Source of the DNA: CBDFKV01 sp965249035
GTDB taxonomy: Bacteria > Pseudomonadota > Gammaproteobacteria > Arenicellales > Poriferihabitantaceae
Assembly (NCBI GenBank): GCA_965249035.1
Contig: CBDFKV010000007.1
Coordinates: forward strand, 1,488,001 to 1,552,000
Direction of reading: 5' to 3'
DNA length: 64,000 nt
Within the stretch, counting starts at the first letter, position 1. The number at the start of each line of letters is the position of its first letter. The notes under the pieces are model-generated. The model was given only the letters and a program-made list of their open reading frames with translations, was not told the DNA's origin and made no database searches. The translations under genes and the position numbers were made by a program. This document shows, in pieces, positions 17,927 to 26,310 of the stretch.

Positions 17927-18655
17927 TTAAAACAGAAAGTCATCTAGCGTCGCCGCGTCTTGGTCGACGTGCTTGCGCTCTTCTTTCTTCAGCGGGTTAT
18001 CGACGCGCTCCAGCTCATCTTCACGGATGTGCAGCTTGGTTTTGCGCCGCGGCAGATAGTGATTCGACGGCTTGGTACCCCACTCAGGCATCAGTTGATA
18101 ACCGCCTTCCTCACGGATCAGCTCCGATACGTGCGAGTCGGTATCATGGATGTCACCAAATAAGCGTGCATTGGTTGGGCAGGCCAGCACACAGGCAGGT
18201 TTGCGCCGCTCTTCAGGCAGGGCCTCATCGTAAATTCGGTCAACACACAAGGTGCACTTTTTCATCACCTTTTGCTTTTCGTCTAACTCCCGCGCACCAT
18301 AAGGACAAGCCCAGGAGCAGTATTTACAGCCGATGCATTTATCGTAATCCACCAGCACGATGCCATCTTCCTCGCGCTTATAGCTTGCCCCGGTCGGACA
18401 AACCGGCACGCACGGCGGCTCTTCACAGTGAAGGCAGCTTTTCGGGAAATGCACCACCTCTGTTTTTGGATATTGCCCCACCTCAAAGGTTTGCACCCGA
18501 TTAAAGAAGGTGCCGGTCGGGTCTTTGCCATACGGATTTTTATCTGTCATCCCACCGCCGCCTTCACTCGAAGTATTCCACTCCTTACAAGAAGTCACGC
18601 AAGCACTACAGCCCACGCAGACGTTCAAGTCAATCACCAAAGCCAATTGCGTCAT
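17927..18655 (-). CDS. soeB: [4Fe-4S] ferredoxin subunit of molybdoenzyme, probable SoeB (DmsB-like)
   Basis: 242-residue four-cluster ferredoxin. Visible cluster motifs are CVGCSACVTSCKEW, CLHCEEPPCVPVCP, CIGCKYCSWACPYGAR and CTLCVDR...CVLACP. These form the electron wire between the molybdenum cofactor and the membrane anchor. There is no signal peptide, in line with a cytoplasmic complex. The start overlaps the stop of the catalytic subunit gene by four bases. Confidence 0.85.
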   Translation of the reverse strand: MTQLALVIDLNVCVGCSACVTSCKEWNTSSEGGGGMTDKNPYGKDPTGTFFNRVQTFEVGQYPKTEVVHFPKSCLHCEEPPCVPVCPTGASYKREEDGIVLVDYDKCIGCKYCSWACPYGARELDEKQKVMKKCTLCVDRIYDEALPEERRKPACVLACPTNARLFGDIHDTDSHVSELIREEGGYQLMPEWGTKPSNHYLPRRKTKLHIREDELERVDNPLKKEERKHVDQDAATLDDFLF

Positions 18656-21555
18656 GCTGATTTCCTTCCAAACATGCGCTTAAAGCGCCCTTCGCCGGCT
18701 TTAAATGACAGCCACTTACCTGCCGGCTTGGTCATCCCCGGATAGGTTTCCATGGTCTTGAATTGCGGGCTAGTTTCTTTGGCCTCTCCCGCATCCGCTT
18801 TGTAGATTTTCACCCGCACGTCATACCAAGCCGCCTGGCCGGTAATTGGGTCAGAGTTGGATAAGTGTGACTCCTCTTCCTGATTGGGTAATTCTTCGCC
18901 AATCAGGTGATTGAGCAAAAACCCGCGCTTGGATTCGTTGGCCTGCTTAGATAAAGCCCAAGCACCTGAAGCCTTACCAATCGCATTCCAAGTCCAAACT
19001 GTGTCTGGGCTAACCGCTTCGGTAAAGTGACATTGCACCTTGATCTTGCCGTGCACCGATTCAGCCCACACCCAGTCGCCATCTTCAAAACCATTATTCT
19101 TGCCGACGCTAGGGTGCACATGTAAATAGTTGTGCGCATGGATCTGCCGCAGCCAGGCATTTTGTGAATCCCAGGAGTGATACATCGCCATCGGCCGCTG
19201 GGTTAGCGCACTGTATGGGTACTCAGAGCGATTGATTGATTCATTCTCAAGCGGCTCGTAATAAAACGGCAGCGGATCCATAAAACGCTCGACTCGTGCC
19301 CGCAAATGATCGGGGGGCTGACGACCAACTGATTTACCCTGTGCAGCCAACCTGAATGATTGCAACACTTCAGAATACAAGTGGATATTGATCGGCTCAG
19401 CATAACGCGTCATGCCGTGTTCCTGCGCCCACTCCAAATAGCCCTGATTCCAGTTACGCATGTATTGATACGAACGCGGCAAACGATGGTGATGGTAGCA
19501 ATTATTTTCGGCATACATTTGCCACTGATTCAGATTCGGCTCGCCTTTCATTGATTTCTCACCGCCCTGACCACGCCAGCCGGATAAAAAGCCGATACCA
19601 GAGCCGGGAGCCGTTTCAAAGCGAGTAATAAAATCCGGGTAATCACGGTATTTTTTTTCACCGGCCTGATCCACAAAAGTGGGCAGTTTCAGGCGTGCGC
19701 CTAATTCCAACAACACTTCTTGAAAGGCTTTACAGTCACCGGTTGGCGGTAATATCGGAATACGCACCGAATCAACCGGGCCATCAAATTCTGAAATCGG
19801 TCGATCCAGCATCGACATGACGTCGTAACGCTCAAGATACGTCGTATCCGGCAAGATCAAATCCGCAAACGCGGTGGTTTCAGACTGGAACGCATCGCAG
19901 ACGATCAAGAATGGGATCTTATATTCGCCATCCTCGCCCTTGTCCCTCAACATGTCACGCACTTCAGACGTATTCATCGACGAATTCCAAGCCATATTGG
20001 CCATGAAAATCATCAAAGTATCAATCGGGTACGGGTCGCCGCGCCAAGCGTTGGTAATGACGTTATGCATCAAACCGTGCGCTGACAGCGGGTATTCCCA
20101 AGAAAATGCCTTGTCTATCCGTACCGGATTGCCATCGTCATCGATAAACAAATCATCCGGCTCACGTGGCCAACCCAGGGGCATCCCATTCAATGGCGTA
20201 TCGGGTTGCACATCTTCAGGGCAGGTTGCAGTTTTTGGGCACGGCGGGATTGGCCGCGGAAACGGCGCTTTATGTCGAAATCCACCGGGGCGATCAATCG
20301 TCCCTAACAACGACATCAATATGCTCAGCGCGCGGATGGTTTGAAAGCCGTTGGAATGCGCCGCTAGCCCGCGCATGGCATGAAACGCCACTGGATTGCC
20401 AGTTACCGAATCGTGCTCATTACCCCAAGTATCGGTCCAGGCATAGGGTAGCTCAATCTTTTGGTCACGCGCTGTCACGCCCATTTCATGCGCTAACCTG
20501 CGAATCGTATCAGCAGGGATATTAGTGATTTTCTCAGCCCACTCCGGGGTGTACTCCTCGACCCGTTCGCGTAGTAATTGGAAGGCTGGCTTGACTGCAG
20601 TACCGTCATGCAACTTGAAGGAGCCGGTCAGGTAAGGATCTGCACCTGGCGTATGGGTTGAGATGGGCTTATTCAGCTCGCGATCCCACCACAGCTTGTT
20701 CTGCGGGTCAAAGCAACCTTCCTCAGGCGGGATTTCAAAACGCACAAACATGCCTTCTTCGGAACTGTCTTGATCCATATTGACCAGCTCAGCACCATTG
20801 GTGTAATTCACCACAAAGTCACGGTCGTACAAACCTTGCTCGATAATTTCACGAATCAAGGCTAATAATAAAGCGCCATCAGTTCCGGGCTTAATCGGCA
20901 CCCACTCGTCGGCAATCGCGCCATAGCCCGATCGAACCGGATTAATGGCAATCACCCGACCACCGTTACGTTTGAATTTCGACAGCTCAATCTTAAGCGG
21001 ATTCGAGTGATGATCTTCCGCCGTGCCAATCATGAAAAACAGTTTAGCGTGCTCTAGGTCCGGCCCACCGAACTCCCAAAAAGAGCCACCAATGGTGTAA
21101 ATCATGCCGGCAGCCATATTGACTGAGCACAGACCGCCGTGAGCCGCATAATTGGGCGTGCCATAGTTTTTGGCAAACAAGCCTGTCAACGCTTGCATTT
21201 GGTCGCGCCCAGTAAATAGCGCGAATTGCTTGGGATCGGTACTGCGAATATGCGCCAAGCGCTTTTCCATGATGTCAAAGGCTTCATCCCACGAGATTGC
21301 CTCAAACTGCGCATCACCCCGCTCCGCGCCCGCTTTACGCCGCAATGGCTTGGTCAAACGCGCCGGGGAGTATTGCTTCATGATGCCCGAGGAGCCTTTG
21401 GCACAAATCACTCCCTTGTTAAGTGGGTGATCGGGGTTGCCCTCAATGTAGCTGACCTCGCCATTTTTCAGGTGGACCCGAATACCACAGCGGCAGGCAC
21501 ACATATAACAGGTCGTATTTTTAACTTCAGTTGATTGGCTGGCGGTTTTTGCCAT
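18652..21555 (-). CDS. soeA: Molybdopterin oxidoreductase catalytic subunit, probable sulfite dehydrogenase SoeA
   Basis: Catalytic subunit of a DMSO-reductase-family enzyme. I chose the start at 21555 (MAKTASQSTEVKNTTCYMC) rather than an ATG at 21642, because the family begins just before the iron-sulfur motif. The [4Fe-4S] ligands are Cys 16, 19, 23 and 51. LFTGRDQMQALTG, HGGLCSVNMAAGMIYTIGG and NPVRSGYGAIADEW mark the cofactor domain. There is no twin-arginine signal, so the enzyme should be cytoplasmic. That trait, the 967-residue length and the A-B-C gene order fit SoeABC, which oxidises sulfite to sulfate and feeds electrons to quinone. A tetrathionate, thiosulfate or polysulfide-type substrate cannot be excluded by reading. 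Confidence 0.75.
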   Translation of the reverse strand: MAKTASQSTEVKNTTCYMCACRCGIRVHLKNGEVSYIEGNPDHPLNKGVICAKGSSGIMKQYSPARLTKPLRRKAGAERGDAQFEAISWDEAFDIMEKRLAHIRSTDPKQFALFTGRDQMQALTGLFAKNYGTPNYAAHGGLCSVNMAAGMIYTIGGSFWEFGGPDLEHAKLFFMIGTAEDHHSNPLKIELSKFKRNGGRVIAINPVRSGYGAIADEWVPIKPGTDGALLLALIREIIEQGLYDRDFVVNYTNGAELVNMDQDSSEEGMFVRFEIPPEEGCFDPQNKLWWDRELNKPISTHTPGADPYLTGSFKLHDGTAVKPAFQLLRERVEEYTPEWAEKITNIPADTIRRLAHEMGVTARDQKIELPYAWTDTWGNEHDSVTGNPVAFHAMRGLAAHSNGFQTIRALSILMSLLGTIDRPGGFRHKAPFPRPIPPCPKTATCPEDVQPDTPLNGMPLGWPREPDDLFIDDDGNPVRIDKAFSWEYPLSAHGLMHNVITNAWRGDPYPIDTLMIFMANMAWNSSMNTSEVRDMLRDKGEDGEYKIPFLIVCDAFQSETTAFADLILPDTTYLERYDVMSMLDRPISEFDGPVDSVRIPILPPTGDCKAFQEVLLELGARLKLPTFVDQAGEKKYRDYPDFITRFETAPGSGIGFLSGWRGQGGEKSMKGEPNLNQWQMYAENNCYHHHRLPRSYQYMRNWNQGYLEWAQEHGMTRYAEPINIHLYSEVLQSFRLAAQGKSVGRQPPDHLRARVERFMDPLPFYYEPLENESINRSEYPYSALTQRPMAMYHSWDSQNAWLRQIHAHNYLHVHPSVGKNNGFEDGDWVWAESVHGKIKVQCHFTEAVSPDTVWTWNAIGKASGAWALSKQANESKRGFLLNHLIGEELPNQEEESHLSNSDPITGQAAWYDVRVKIYKADAGEAKETSPQFKTMETYPGMTKPAGKWLSFKAGEGRFKRMFGRKSA

Positions 21556-21733
21556 AACATTCGGTGCGCTCGCGACACGATCTGCCTTAAAAACGGCAAG
21601 GTTATTAATTAGTAAATCACTGAATAGTGATACAAGAGACAAATTGTAGCACAGCCATACAGGCGGATAACCGTGCCTGTTAGGTATACTCTATTGACCA
21701 ATACACTATTACCTTAAGTAGATATCAACGACC

Positions 21734-22180
21734 ATGAAACCCAGTATCAGACCCTACCAACCTGTCGACCGAGAGGCGATCAAAACCCTATGGCAGGCGT
21801 GTGATTTAACCCGCCCATGGAATAACCCAGACCAAGATATCGACCGCAAAGTCGCACACAGCCCAGACGGTTTTCTGATTGCAGAAATCAATAGGGGCGT
21901 GGTTGGCTGCTTGATGGCGGGTTACGATGGTCATCGTGGCTGGATAAATTACATGGCGGTCAGCCCTAGCCATCAGCGATTGGGTATTGGCGGCGCTTTA
22001 ATGACCGCTGCAACCCAGTGGCTAACAACCCAAGGCTGCCCCAAAATCAACATGCAGGTGCGCGCCAGCAATGCAGCAGTGATCCTGTTTTATCAAAGCC
22101 TGGGTTATGATGAAGATGCCTGCCTTAGCTTGGGCCAACGCCTGGTTATCGACCAACCATCCCCAGATAAATCAGCTTAA
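21734..22180 (+). CDS. ypeA: GNAT family N-acetyltransferase (YpeA-like)
   Basis: 148-residue single-domain GNAT acetyltransferase. The stretch TLWQACDLTRPWNNPDQDI near residue 20, AGYDGHRGWINYMAV, the acetyl-CoA loop HQRLGIGGALM and the C-terminal YQSLGYDEDACLSLGQRL closely follow the E. coli YpeA pattern. The acceptor substrate of YpeA-type enzymes is not established. The gene stands just upstream of, and in the same direction as, the T-box/ileS unit, which has its own promoter. Confidence 0.85.
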   Translation: MKPSIRPYQPVDREAIKTLWQACDLTRPWNNPDQDIDRKVAHSPDGFLIAEINRGVVGCLMAGYDGHRGWINYMAVSPSHQRLGIGGALMTAATQWLTTQGCPKINMQVRASNAAVILFYQSLGYDEDACLSLGQRLVIDQPSPDKSA

Positions 22181-22198
22181 AACTATGACGCCCATTGC

Positions 22199-22227
22199 TT
22201 GCGTTTTCGCGCTGCTGTGGTTACATT
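22199..22227 (+). promoter_or_regulatory. Probable sigma-70 promoter of the T-box/ileS transcript
   Basis: TTGCGT (22199-22204) and TACATT (22222-22227) are separated by exactly 17 bases, resembling -35 and -10 boxes. Transcription would start near 22234, just before the base of T-box Stem I at about 22239. The location, 19 bases past the ypeA stop, makes sense for an independent leader. The boxes are moderate matches, so this is inference. Confidence 0.5.
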
Positions 22228-22233
22228 TCGCAA

Positions 22234-22600
22234 CTGAATGCATTGAAGGGGACGAGTAATTCGGACCGGTTGCGTCAAGCGAGCAGGAGATAGTGCAAGC
22301 CCTGCCCCAACCACCGAACCAAAATCACCCCCGAGCTGCTGCCTGAACTGCTCTTTCCAATAGCCCTTCGATTGAGGCTGAGATCGCAAATTAAGGTTGG
22401 CCGACTGATCCCCGATAGGGATACGAGTGATTCCGCCGTGTCAACGGTGACGTCACTTATCAAGATCACTGCCTGCGAAGGCAGGATAAATCCGGGTGGT
22501 ACCGCGGACCCCATCTCGCCCCGGAGGTTTGATTTATGCTGATATCGATTGCCATCGTGCTTAATCGAGCCAGCATGGAATAAACCTCCGGGGTTTTTTA
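22234..22600 (+). promoter_or_regulatory. T-box riboswitch (Ile-specific) upstream of ileS
   Basis: Nearly every canonical T-box element can be placed. Stem I base: GCA...AGGGG (22240-22250) pairs with CCCCC...CTGC (22328-22339), with a GA/GAG kink-turn-like junction. AGTA lies at 22255-22258, and stem TTCGG/GGTTG pairs with CAACC/CCGAA (22260-22272 with 22308-22318). The specifier ATC at 22324-22326 is followed by A. A GNRA-capped Stem III (CTGCCT-GCGA-AGGCAG) lies at 22469-22484. The antiterminator has A1 CCGGG/CCCGG, a seven-base bulge TGGTACC at 22497-22503 that pairs with the tRNA NCCA end, and A2 GCG/CGC. An intrinsic terminator follows. AUC is an Ile codon and the downstream gene is ileS, so specificity and target agree. 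Uncharged tRNA-Ile should stabilise the antiterminator and raise IleRS synthesis. Boundaries are approximate. Confidence 0.93.
22519..22599 (+). terminator. Intrinsic terminator of the T-box leader
   Basis: CCCCGGAGGTTT (22519-22530) is perfectly complementary to AAACCTCCGGGG (22582-22593), which is followed by TTTTTT. The loop between them can extend the hairpin (ATGCTG...TCGATT with AATCGA...CAGCAT). The left arm shares CCCGG with the T-box antiterminator (22520-22524), so the two structures are mutually exclusive, as required for transcription attenuation. Confidence 0.93.
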
Positions 22601-22636
22601 TGGATACTCGTCTTAAACCACTAGCGATACAGAAAC

Positions 22637-25600
22637 ATGGCGTTTGATAAAGTTAACGGCCGCTATAACGGCCCCGAGCTCGAAACCGAAATGCTGGCAT
22701 TTTGGCGTGAGCACGACATCTTCCAGAAAAGCATCGACCAAAGTCAGGGCAAGCCGCGCTTTTCGTTTAATGAAGGGCCACCCACCGCCAACGGCATGCC
22801 GGGCATTCATCATGTTCTCGCGCGTGCCTATAAAGATATTTTCCCTCGCTACAAAACCATGCAGGGTTTTTATGCGCCGCGCAAAGCTGGCTGGGATACG
22901 CATGGCTTGCCGGTTGAGCATGAAATCGAGAAAGAGCTGGGCATTTTCGATAAAAAAGAAATCGAAAAGCAAGTCGGAGTAGCTGAATTCACCCGCCGCT
23001 GCCGTGAGTCGGTGATGAAATACATCGGCGAGTGGGAACAGATGACTGAACGCATGGGTTTTTGGGTGAATATGGAAGAAGCCTATTACACCCTCGACAA
23101 CACCTATATTGAATCGGTCTGGTGGCTTCTCAAGCAAATCTGGGATAAAGACCTGATTTACTCTGGCTATAAAGTCGTGCCTTACGACCCGCGTATCGGC
23201 GCTACGCTATCTTCGCATGAAGTGGCGCAGGGCTATAAAGAAGTTGAAGACCCCTCAGTCACGATACGTTTTCAACTGGACGACGACAGCAACACCGCCT
23301 TTCTGGTATGGACAACAACCCCATGGACGCTACCCTCTAACTTACTGTTGGCAGTGGGCGAAGATATTGACTATGCCTATGTCCAAAACGGCGAGGAAAC
23401 GCTGATTTTGGCGACGAATTTGATTGAAGCGGTATTTGGGGAGGAATCGCCCGAAGTAATCAAAACCGTCAAGGGCAGTGAGTTGATTGGTACACGCTAT
23501 CAGCGTTTACTGGATTATTTGCCCCTGGATTCAGATAACTGCTTTCGCGTGGTAGCCGCCGACTTCGTCAGCACTGAAGACGGCACCGGCATTGTTCACA
23601 TTGCCCCGGCCTATGGCGTTGATGACTTAGCCTTGGGCGGGCGCGAAGGAATTCCGATCCTGCATGGGGTGGGTCTTGACGGGCACATGTTAGACACAAT
23701 TACGCCAGCAGCAGGACTGTTTTTTAAGGAAGCTGATCCACTATTGATCGCCGAGCTAAAAAAACAAGGCAAGTTATTTAAACAAGCGGTGATCACCCAC
23801 AACTACCCCTTTGGTTGGCGCACGGGTGACCCACTGATTTATTACGCCAAGCACGCCTGGTACATCCGCACCACTAAGGTCAAAGACCAGATGGTTGAGC
23901 GTAATCAGCAAATTAATTGGCGCCCAGAAACCATCAAAGATGGCCGCTTTGGTAATTGGCTGGAAAATAATATCGATTGGGCGCTATCACGCGAGCGATT
24001 TTGGGGCACACCACTGCCCGTTTGGACTGCCGGTGACAATGACTTTATATGTATTGGCTCGATTGCTGAACTCGAAGCACTCACTGGGCGCGAATTGAGT
24101 GAGCTGGATTTACATCGCCCGGCAGTTGACGAAATTAGCTTCGAAAAAGACGGAAAAACCTATCACCGGGTTCCAGAAGTGATCGATTGTTGGTTTGATT
24201 CCGGCGCGATGCCCTACGCACAATGGCATTATCCGTTTGAAAATAAAGATATTTTTGAAGCGCATTTTCCGGCTGACTACATCTGTGAAGCAATCGATCA
24301 AACCCGCGGCTGGTTTTATACCCTGCACGCGGTCGCCAGCCTAGTGTCCGAAGATTTATCCTATAAAAACTGCATTTGCTTGAGCCACATTGTTGACGAC
24401 AAAGGCAAGAAAATGTCGAAGTCGCAGGGCAATATCATTAACCCCTACGACGTGTTCGATACGGTTGGGGCCGATGCCTTGCGTTGGTATTTTCTCGCGC
24501 GGATTTCGCCCGAAGCACAAAAGCGTGTATCGATCGATATTATCCGTGAAGTCGCAGCCTCATTCATCAATACGCTGTGGAATACCTATGCTTTTTTTGC
24601 CATGTACGCTGCACTTGATAAGGTTGATTTAAGCGAAGATATCCCGGCCCAAGAACGACCAGAAATTGATCGTTGGATCTTGGCACTCACGCACCAGACG
24701 ATTAATACCGTTACCGAAGCGATGGATGATTATCGACCTCGAGTAGCGGGTGAAGCGATTGAGTCGCTGGTTGATCAGTTGAGTAACTGGTATGTACGTC
24801 GGAACCGCCGCCGCTTCTGGAAAGGTGAAACCGGCAAAGATAAGCAATCCGCCTATTTGACCCTGTTTGAAGCGCTGGACACAGTGCACCGCTTGATTGC
24901 ACCATTCATGCCGTTCTTGAGCGAAAAAATCTATCAAAACCTGGTCCGCAATGCTGACCCAACAGCACCCGCCAGCGTGCATTTGACCGAGTGGCCACAA
25001 ACCGACCCATCACTGCTGAATGACCAATTGGTGTTTGAAATGAACGTGATCCAAAAAGTCGTTTATCTGGGTCGCGCAACCCGCGAGAAAAGTCAGATCC
25101 GGGTGCGCCAACCGTTGTCTCGTATTTTGGTTAGAGTACCGAACAAGAAGGCAAGAAGTGCGATTGAAGCCCACCAAAACCAAATTCTTGAAGAGCTGAA
25201 TATCAAGGCAGTGGAATTTATTGCCCAAGATGCCGAGCTGGTCAGCTACGACATCAAACCCAAGCTACCTGAATTAGGCAAGCGTTACGGCCGACTGGTG
25301 CCAGCCATCAAGCAAGCATTAGCGGCGGCTGATGGCATTTGGATCGCCGGCCAAGTAGCCGCTGAAACCCCATTCAGTTTGGAAGTCGATGGCCAAATTA
25401 TTGAGTTTGGGCCCGCAGATATTGTTGTTCAAACTTCATCAGCTGAAGGCTATTCTTCAGCCGAGGAAGAGGATTATCTGGTCGCGTTGGATACGGAAAT
25501 CACGCCTGAATTGGCGCTTGAAGGCATCGCCCGCGAACTGGTGCGTAGCGTTCAAGATGCGCGCAAACAAGCGGGTTTAGACATTGCTGACCGTATTGAA

Positions 25601-25777
25601 TTGGCGATTGAAGGCAGTGATTTGGTGACCAAAGCAAGCCAGCACTACCGCGAATTCATCATGGCCGAAACATTGGCAAACCGATGGCGCAATATGACCA
25701 ACTTAGCCGACGGATTTAGTACCGACGGAAGCGCTGATGGCGAAAGTTGGCGCTTAACAGTTCGTAAAGTCAGTTAG
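22637..25777 (+). CDS. ileS: Isoleucyl-tRNA synthetase, type 2 (IleRS2), with GXHH signature
   Basis: Charges tRNA-Ile. At 1046 residues it has the length and N-terminal sequence of the type-2 (eukaryote-like/Gram-positive) IleRS rather than the roughly 940-residue type found in E. coli. The class I HIGH motif is replaced by GIHH at residues 56-59 (NGMPGIHHVLARAYKD). The second motif is canonical KMSKS at 592-596. GWDTHGLPVEHEIEKELG (89-106) and the CP1 editing domain (about 190-400, with TTPWTLPSNLLL and THNYPFGWRTGDPL) are present. Type-2 enzymes are linked to mupirocin resistance, and a GXHH signature has been associated with hyper-resistant members. The usual gammaproteobacterial partner lspA is absent downstream. 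With its T-box leader this suggests acquisition by transfer. No strong Shine-Dalgarno sequence is visible before the ATG. Confidence 0.95.
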   Translation: MAFDKVNGRYNGPELETEMLAFWREHDIFQKSIDQSQGKPRFSFNEGPPTANGMPGIHHVLARAYKDIFPRYKTMQGFYAPRKAGWDTHGLPVEHEIEKELGIFDKKEIEKQVGVAEFTRRCRESVMKYIGEWEQMTERMGFWVNMEEAYYTLDNTYIESVWWLLKQIWDKDLIYSGYKVVPYDPRIGATLSSHEVAQGYKEVEDPSVTIRFQLDDDSNTAFLVWTTTPWTLPSNLLLAVGEDIDYAYVQNGEETLILATNLIEAVFGEESPEVIKTVKGSELIGTRYQRLLDYLPLDSDNCFRVVAADFVSTEDGTGIVHIAPAYGVDDLALGGREGIPILHGVGLDGHMLDTITPAAGLFFKEADPLLIAELKKQGKLFKQAVITHNYPFGWRTGDPLIYYAKHAWYIRTTKVKDQMVERNQQINWRPETIKDGRFGNWLENNIDWALSRERFWGTPLPVWTAGDNDFICIGSIAELEALTGRELSELDLHRPAVDEISFEKDGKTYHRVPEVIDCWFDSGAMPYAQWHYPFENKDIFEAHFPADYICEAIDQTRGWFYTLHAVASLVSEDLSYKNCICLSHIVDDKGKKMSKSQGNIINPYDVFDTVGADALRWYFLARISPEAQKRVSIDIIREVAASFINTLWNTYAFFAMYAALDKVDLSEDIPAQERPEIDRWILALTHQTINTVTEAMDDYRPRVAGEAIESLVDQLSNWYVRRNRRRFWKGETGKDKQSAYLTLFEALDTVHRLIAPFMPFLSEKIYQNLVRNADPTAPASVHLTEWPQTDPSLLNDQLVFEMNVIQKVVYLGRATREKSQIRVRQPLSRILVRVPNKKARSAIEAHQNQILEELNIKAVEFIAQDAELVSYDIKPKLPELGKRYGRLVPAIKQALAAADGIWIAGQVAAETPFSLEVDGQIIEFGPADIVVQTSSAEGYSSAEEEDYLVALDTEITPELALEGIARELVRSVQDARKQAGLDIADRIELAIEGSDLVTKASQHYREFIMAETLANRWRNMTNLADGFSTDGSADGESWRLTVRKVS

Positions 25778-25831
25778 CTTGATCACCTGACCATATAAAC
25801 ACACCCAGCAATTAAACCAAAATATTTATTC

Positions 25832-25859
25832 CTATATTACTATTATTATAGTAATATAG
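25832..25859. promoter_or_regulatory. Palindromic operator, probable ArsR-family binding site
   Basis: Perfect inverted repeat with 12-base arms CTATATTACTAT and ATAGTAATATAG around a TATT centre. It lies 31 bases before the regulator ATG in an AT-rich promoter region, the normal place for an autoregulatory ArsR operator that is released when metal binds. Binding is inferred from symmetry and position. Confidence 0.75.
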
Positions 25860-25890
25860 CGCTTGTTGTCACTCTCAACCAAGTTTTAAT

Positions 25891-26223
25891 ATGGATCAAG
25901 CACTCGCCGCGCAACGATTAAGCGAACTGGGCCACGATACCCGTTTATCCATTTTTCGCCTTGCAGTACGCTCTGGTAATCAAGGGTTGCCAGTTGGGCA
26001 GATTCAAACTGAGCTGGGTGTCACCGCTTCCACGCTGACCCACCATCTACACCGATTAGTCGCCGCTGGCTTGATAGAACAGCAACGTGATGGACGCATT
26101 CTGAACTGTGTGGCTAAGTTGAAGGCTTTGCGAGAGGTCATGGAATTTCTCAATTCAGAGTGTTGTGCCAACTTGCCTTATCAGCAAAATCAGTCACCAA
26201 ATACCATTCCCAAAACCAGTTAG
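25891..26223 (+). CDS. ArsR-family winged-helix transcriptional regulator
   Basis: 110-residue one-domain regulator. RLSELGHDTRLSIFRLAVRSG opens the family fold, and the recognition helix VTASTLTHHLHRLVAAGLI is at about residues 49-67. The usual CVC metal motif in the DNA-binding helix is absent. Instead a CC pair lies in the C-terminal part (NSECCAN, about 91-97), similar to regulators paired with ArsP/SO_0444 permeases. It is followed by the permease gene after 87 bases and preceded by a perfect palindrome, so it most likely represses both genes until a thiophilic metal or metalloid is present. Confidence 0.88.
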   Translation: MDQALAAQRLSELGHDTRLSIFRLAVRSGNQGLPVGQIQTELGVTASTLTHHLHRLVAAGLIEQQRDGRILNCVAKLKALREVMEFLNSECCANLPYQQNQSPNTIPKTS

Positions 26224-26281
26224 CGACCCGTAAGGAATCACCACCAGCATGAAAATTGTCCTACCGTCACCGCTGACTTGT

Positions 26282-26294
26282 TATTACTATAATA
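26282..26294. promoter_or_regulatory. Possible second regulator half-site before the permease
   Basis: TATTACTATAATA at 26282-26294 repeats the nine bases TATTACTAT of the upstream operator arm and then diverges into an imperfect inverted repeat. It lies about 17 bases before the permease start. It may be a weaker second operator or a promoter -10-like sequence. Confidence 0.35.
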
Positions 26295-26310
26295 CTGGAA
26301 TTATTGAAAA

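Noticed and set aside
22337..22440. A second specifier-like ATC in GAGATCGC or CTGATCCCC within the leader
   Set aside because: Only ATC at 22324 lies opposite AGTA in the paired Stem I, with the flanking A and CCCCCGAG expected on the 3' side of a specifier loop.
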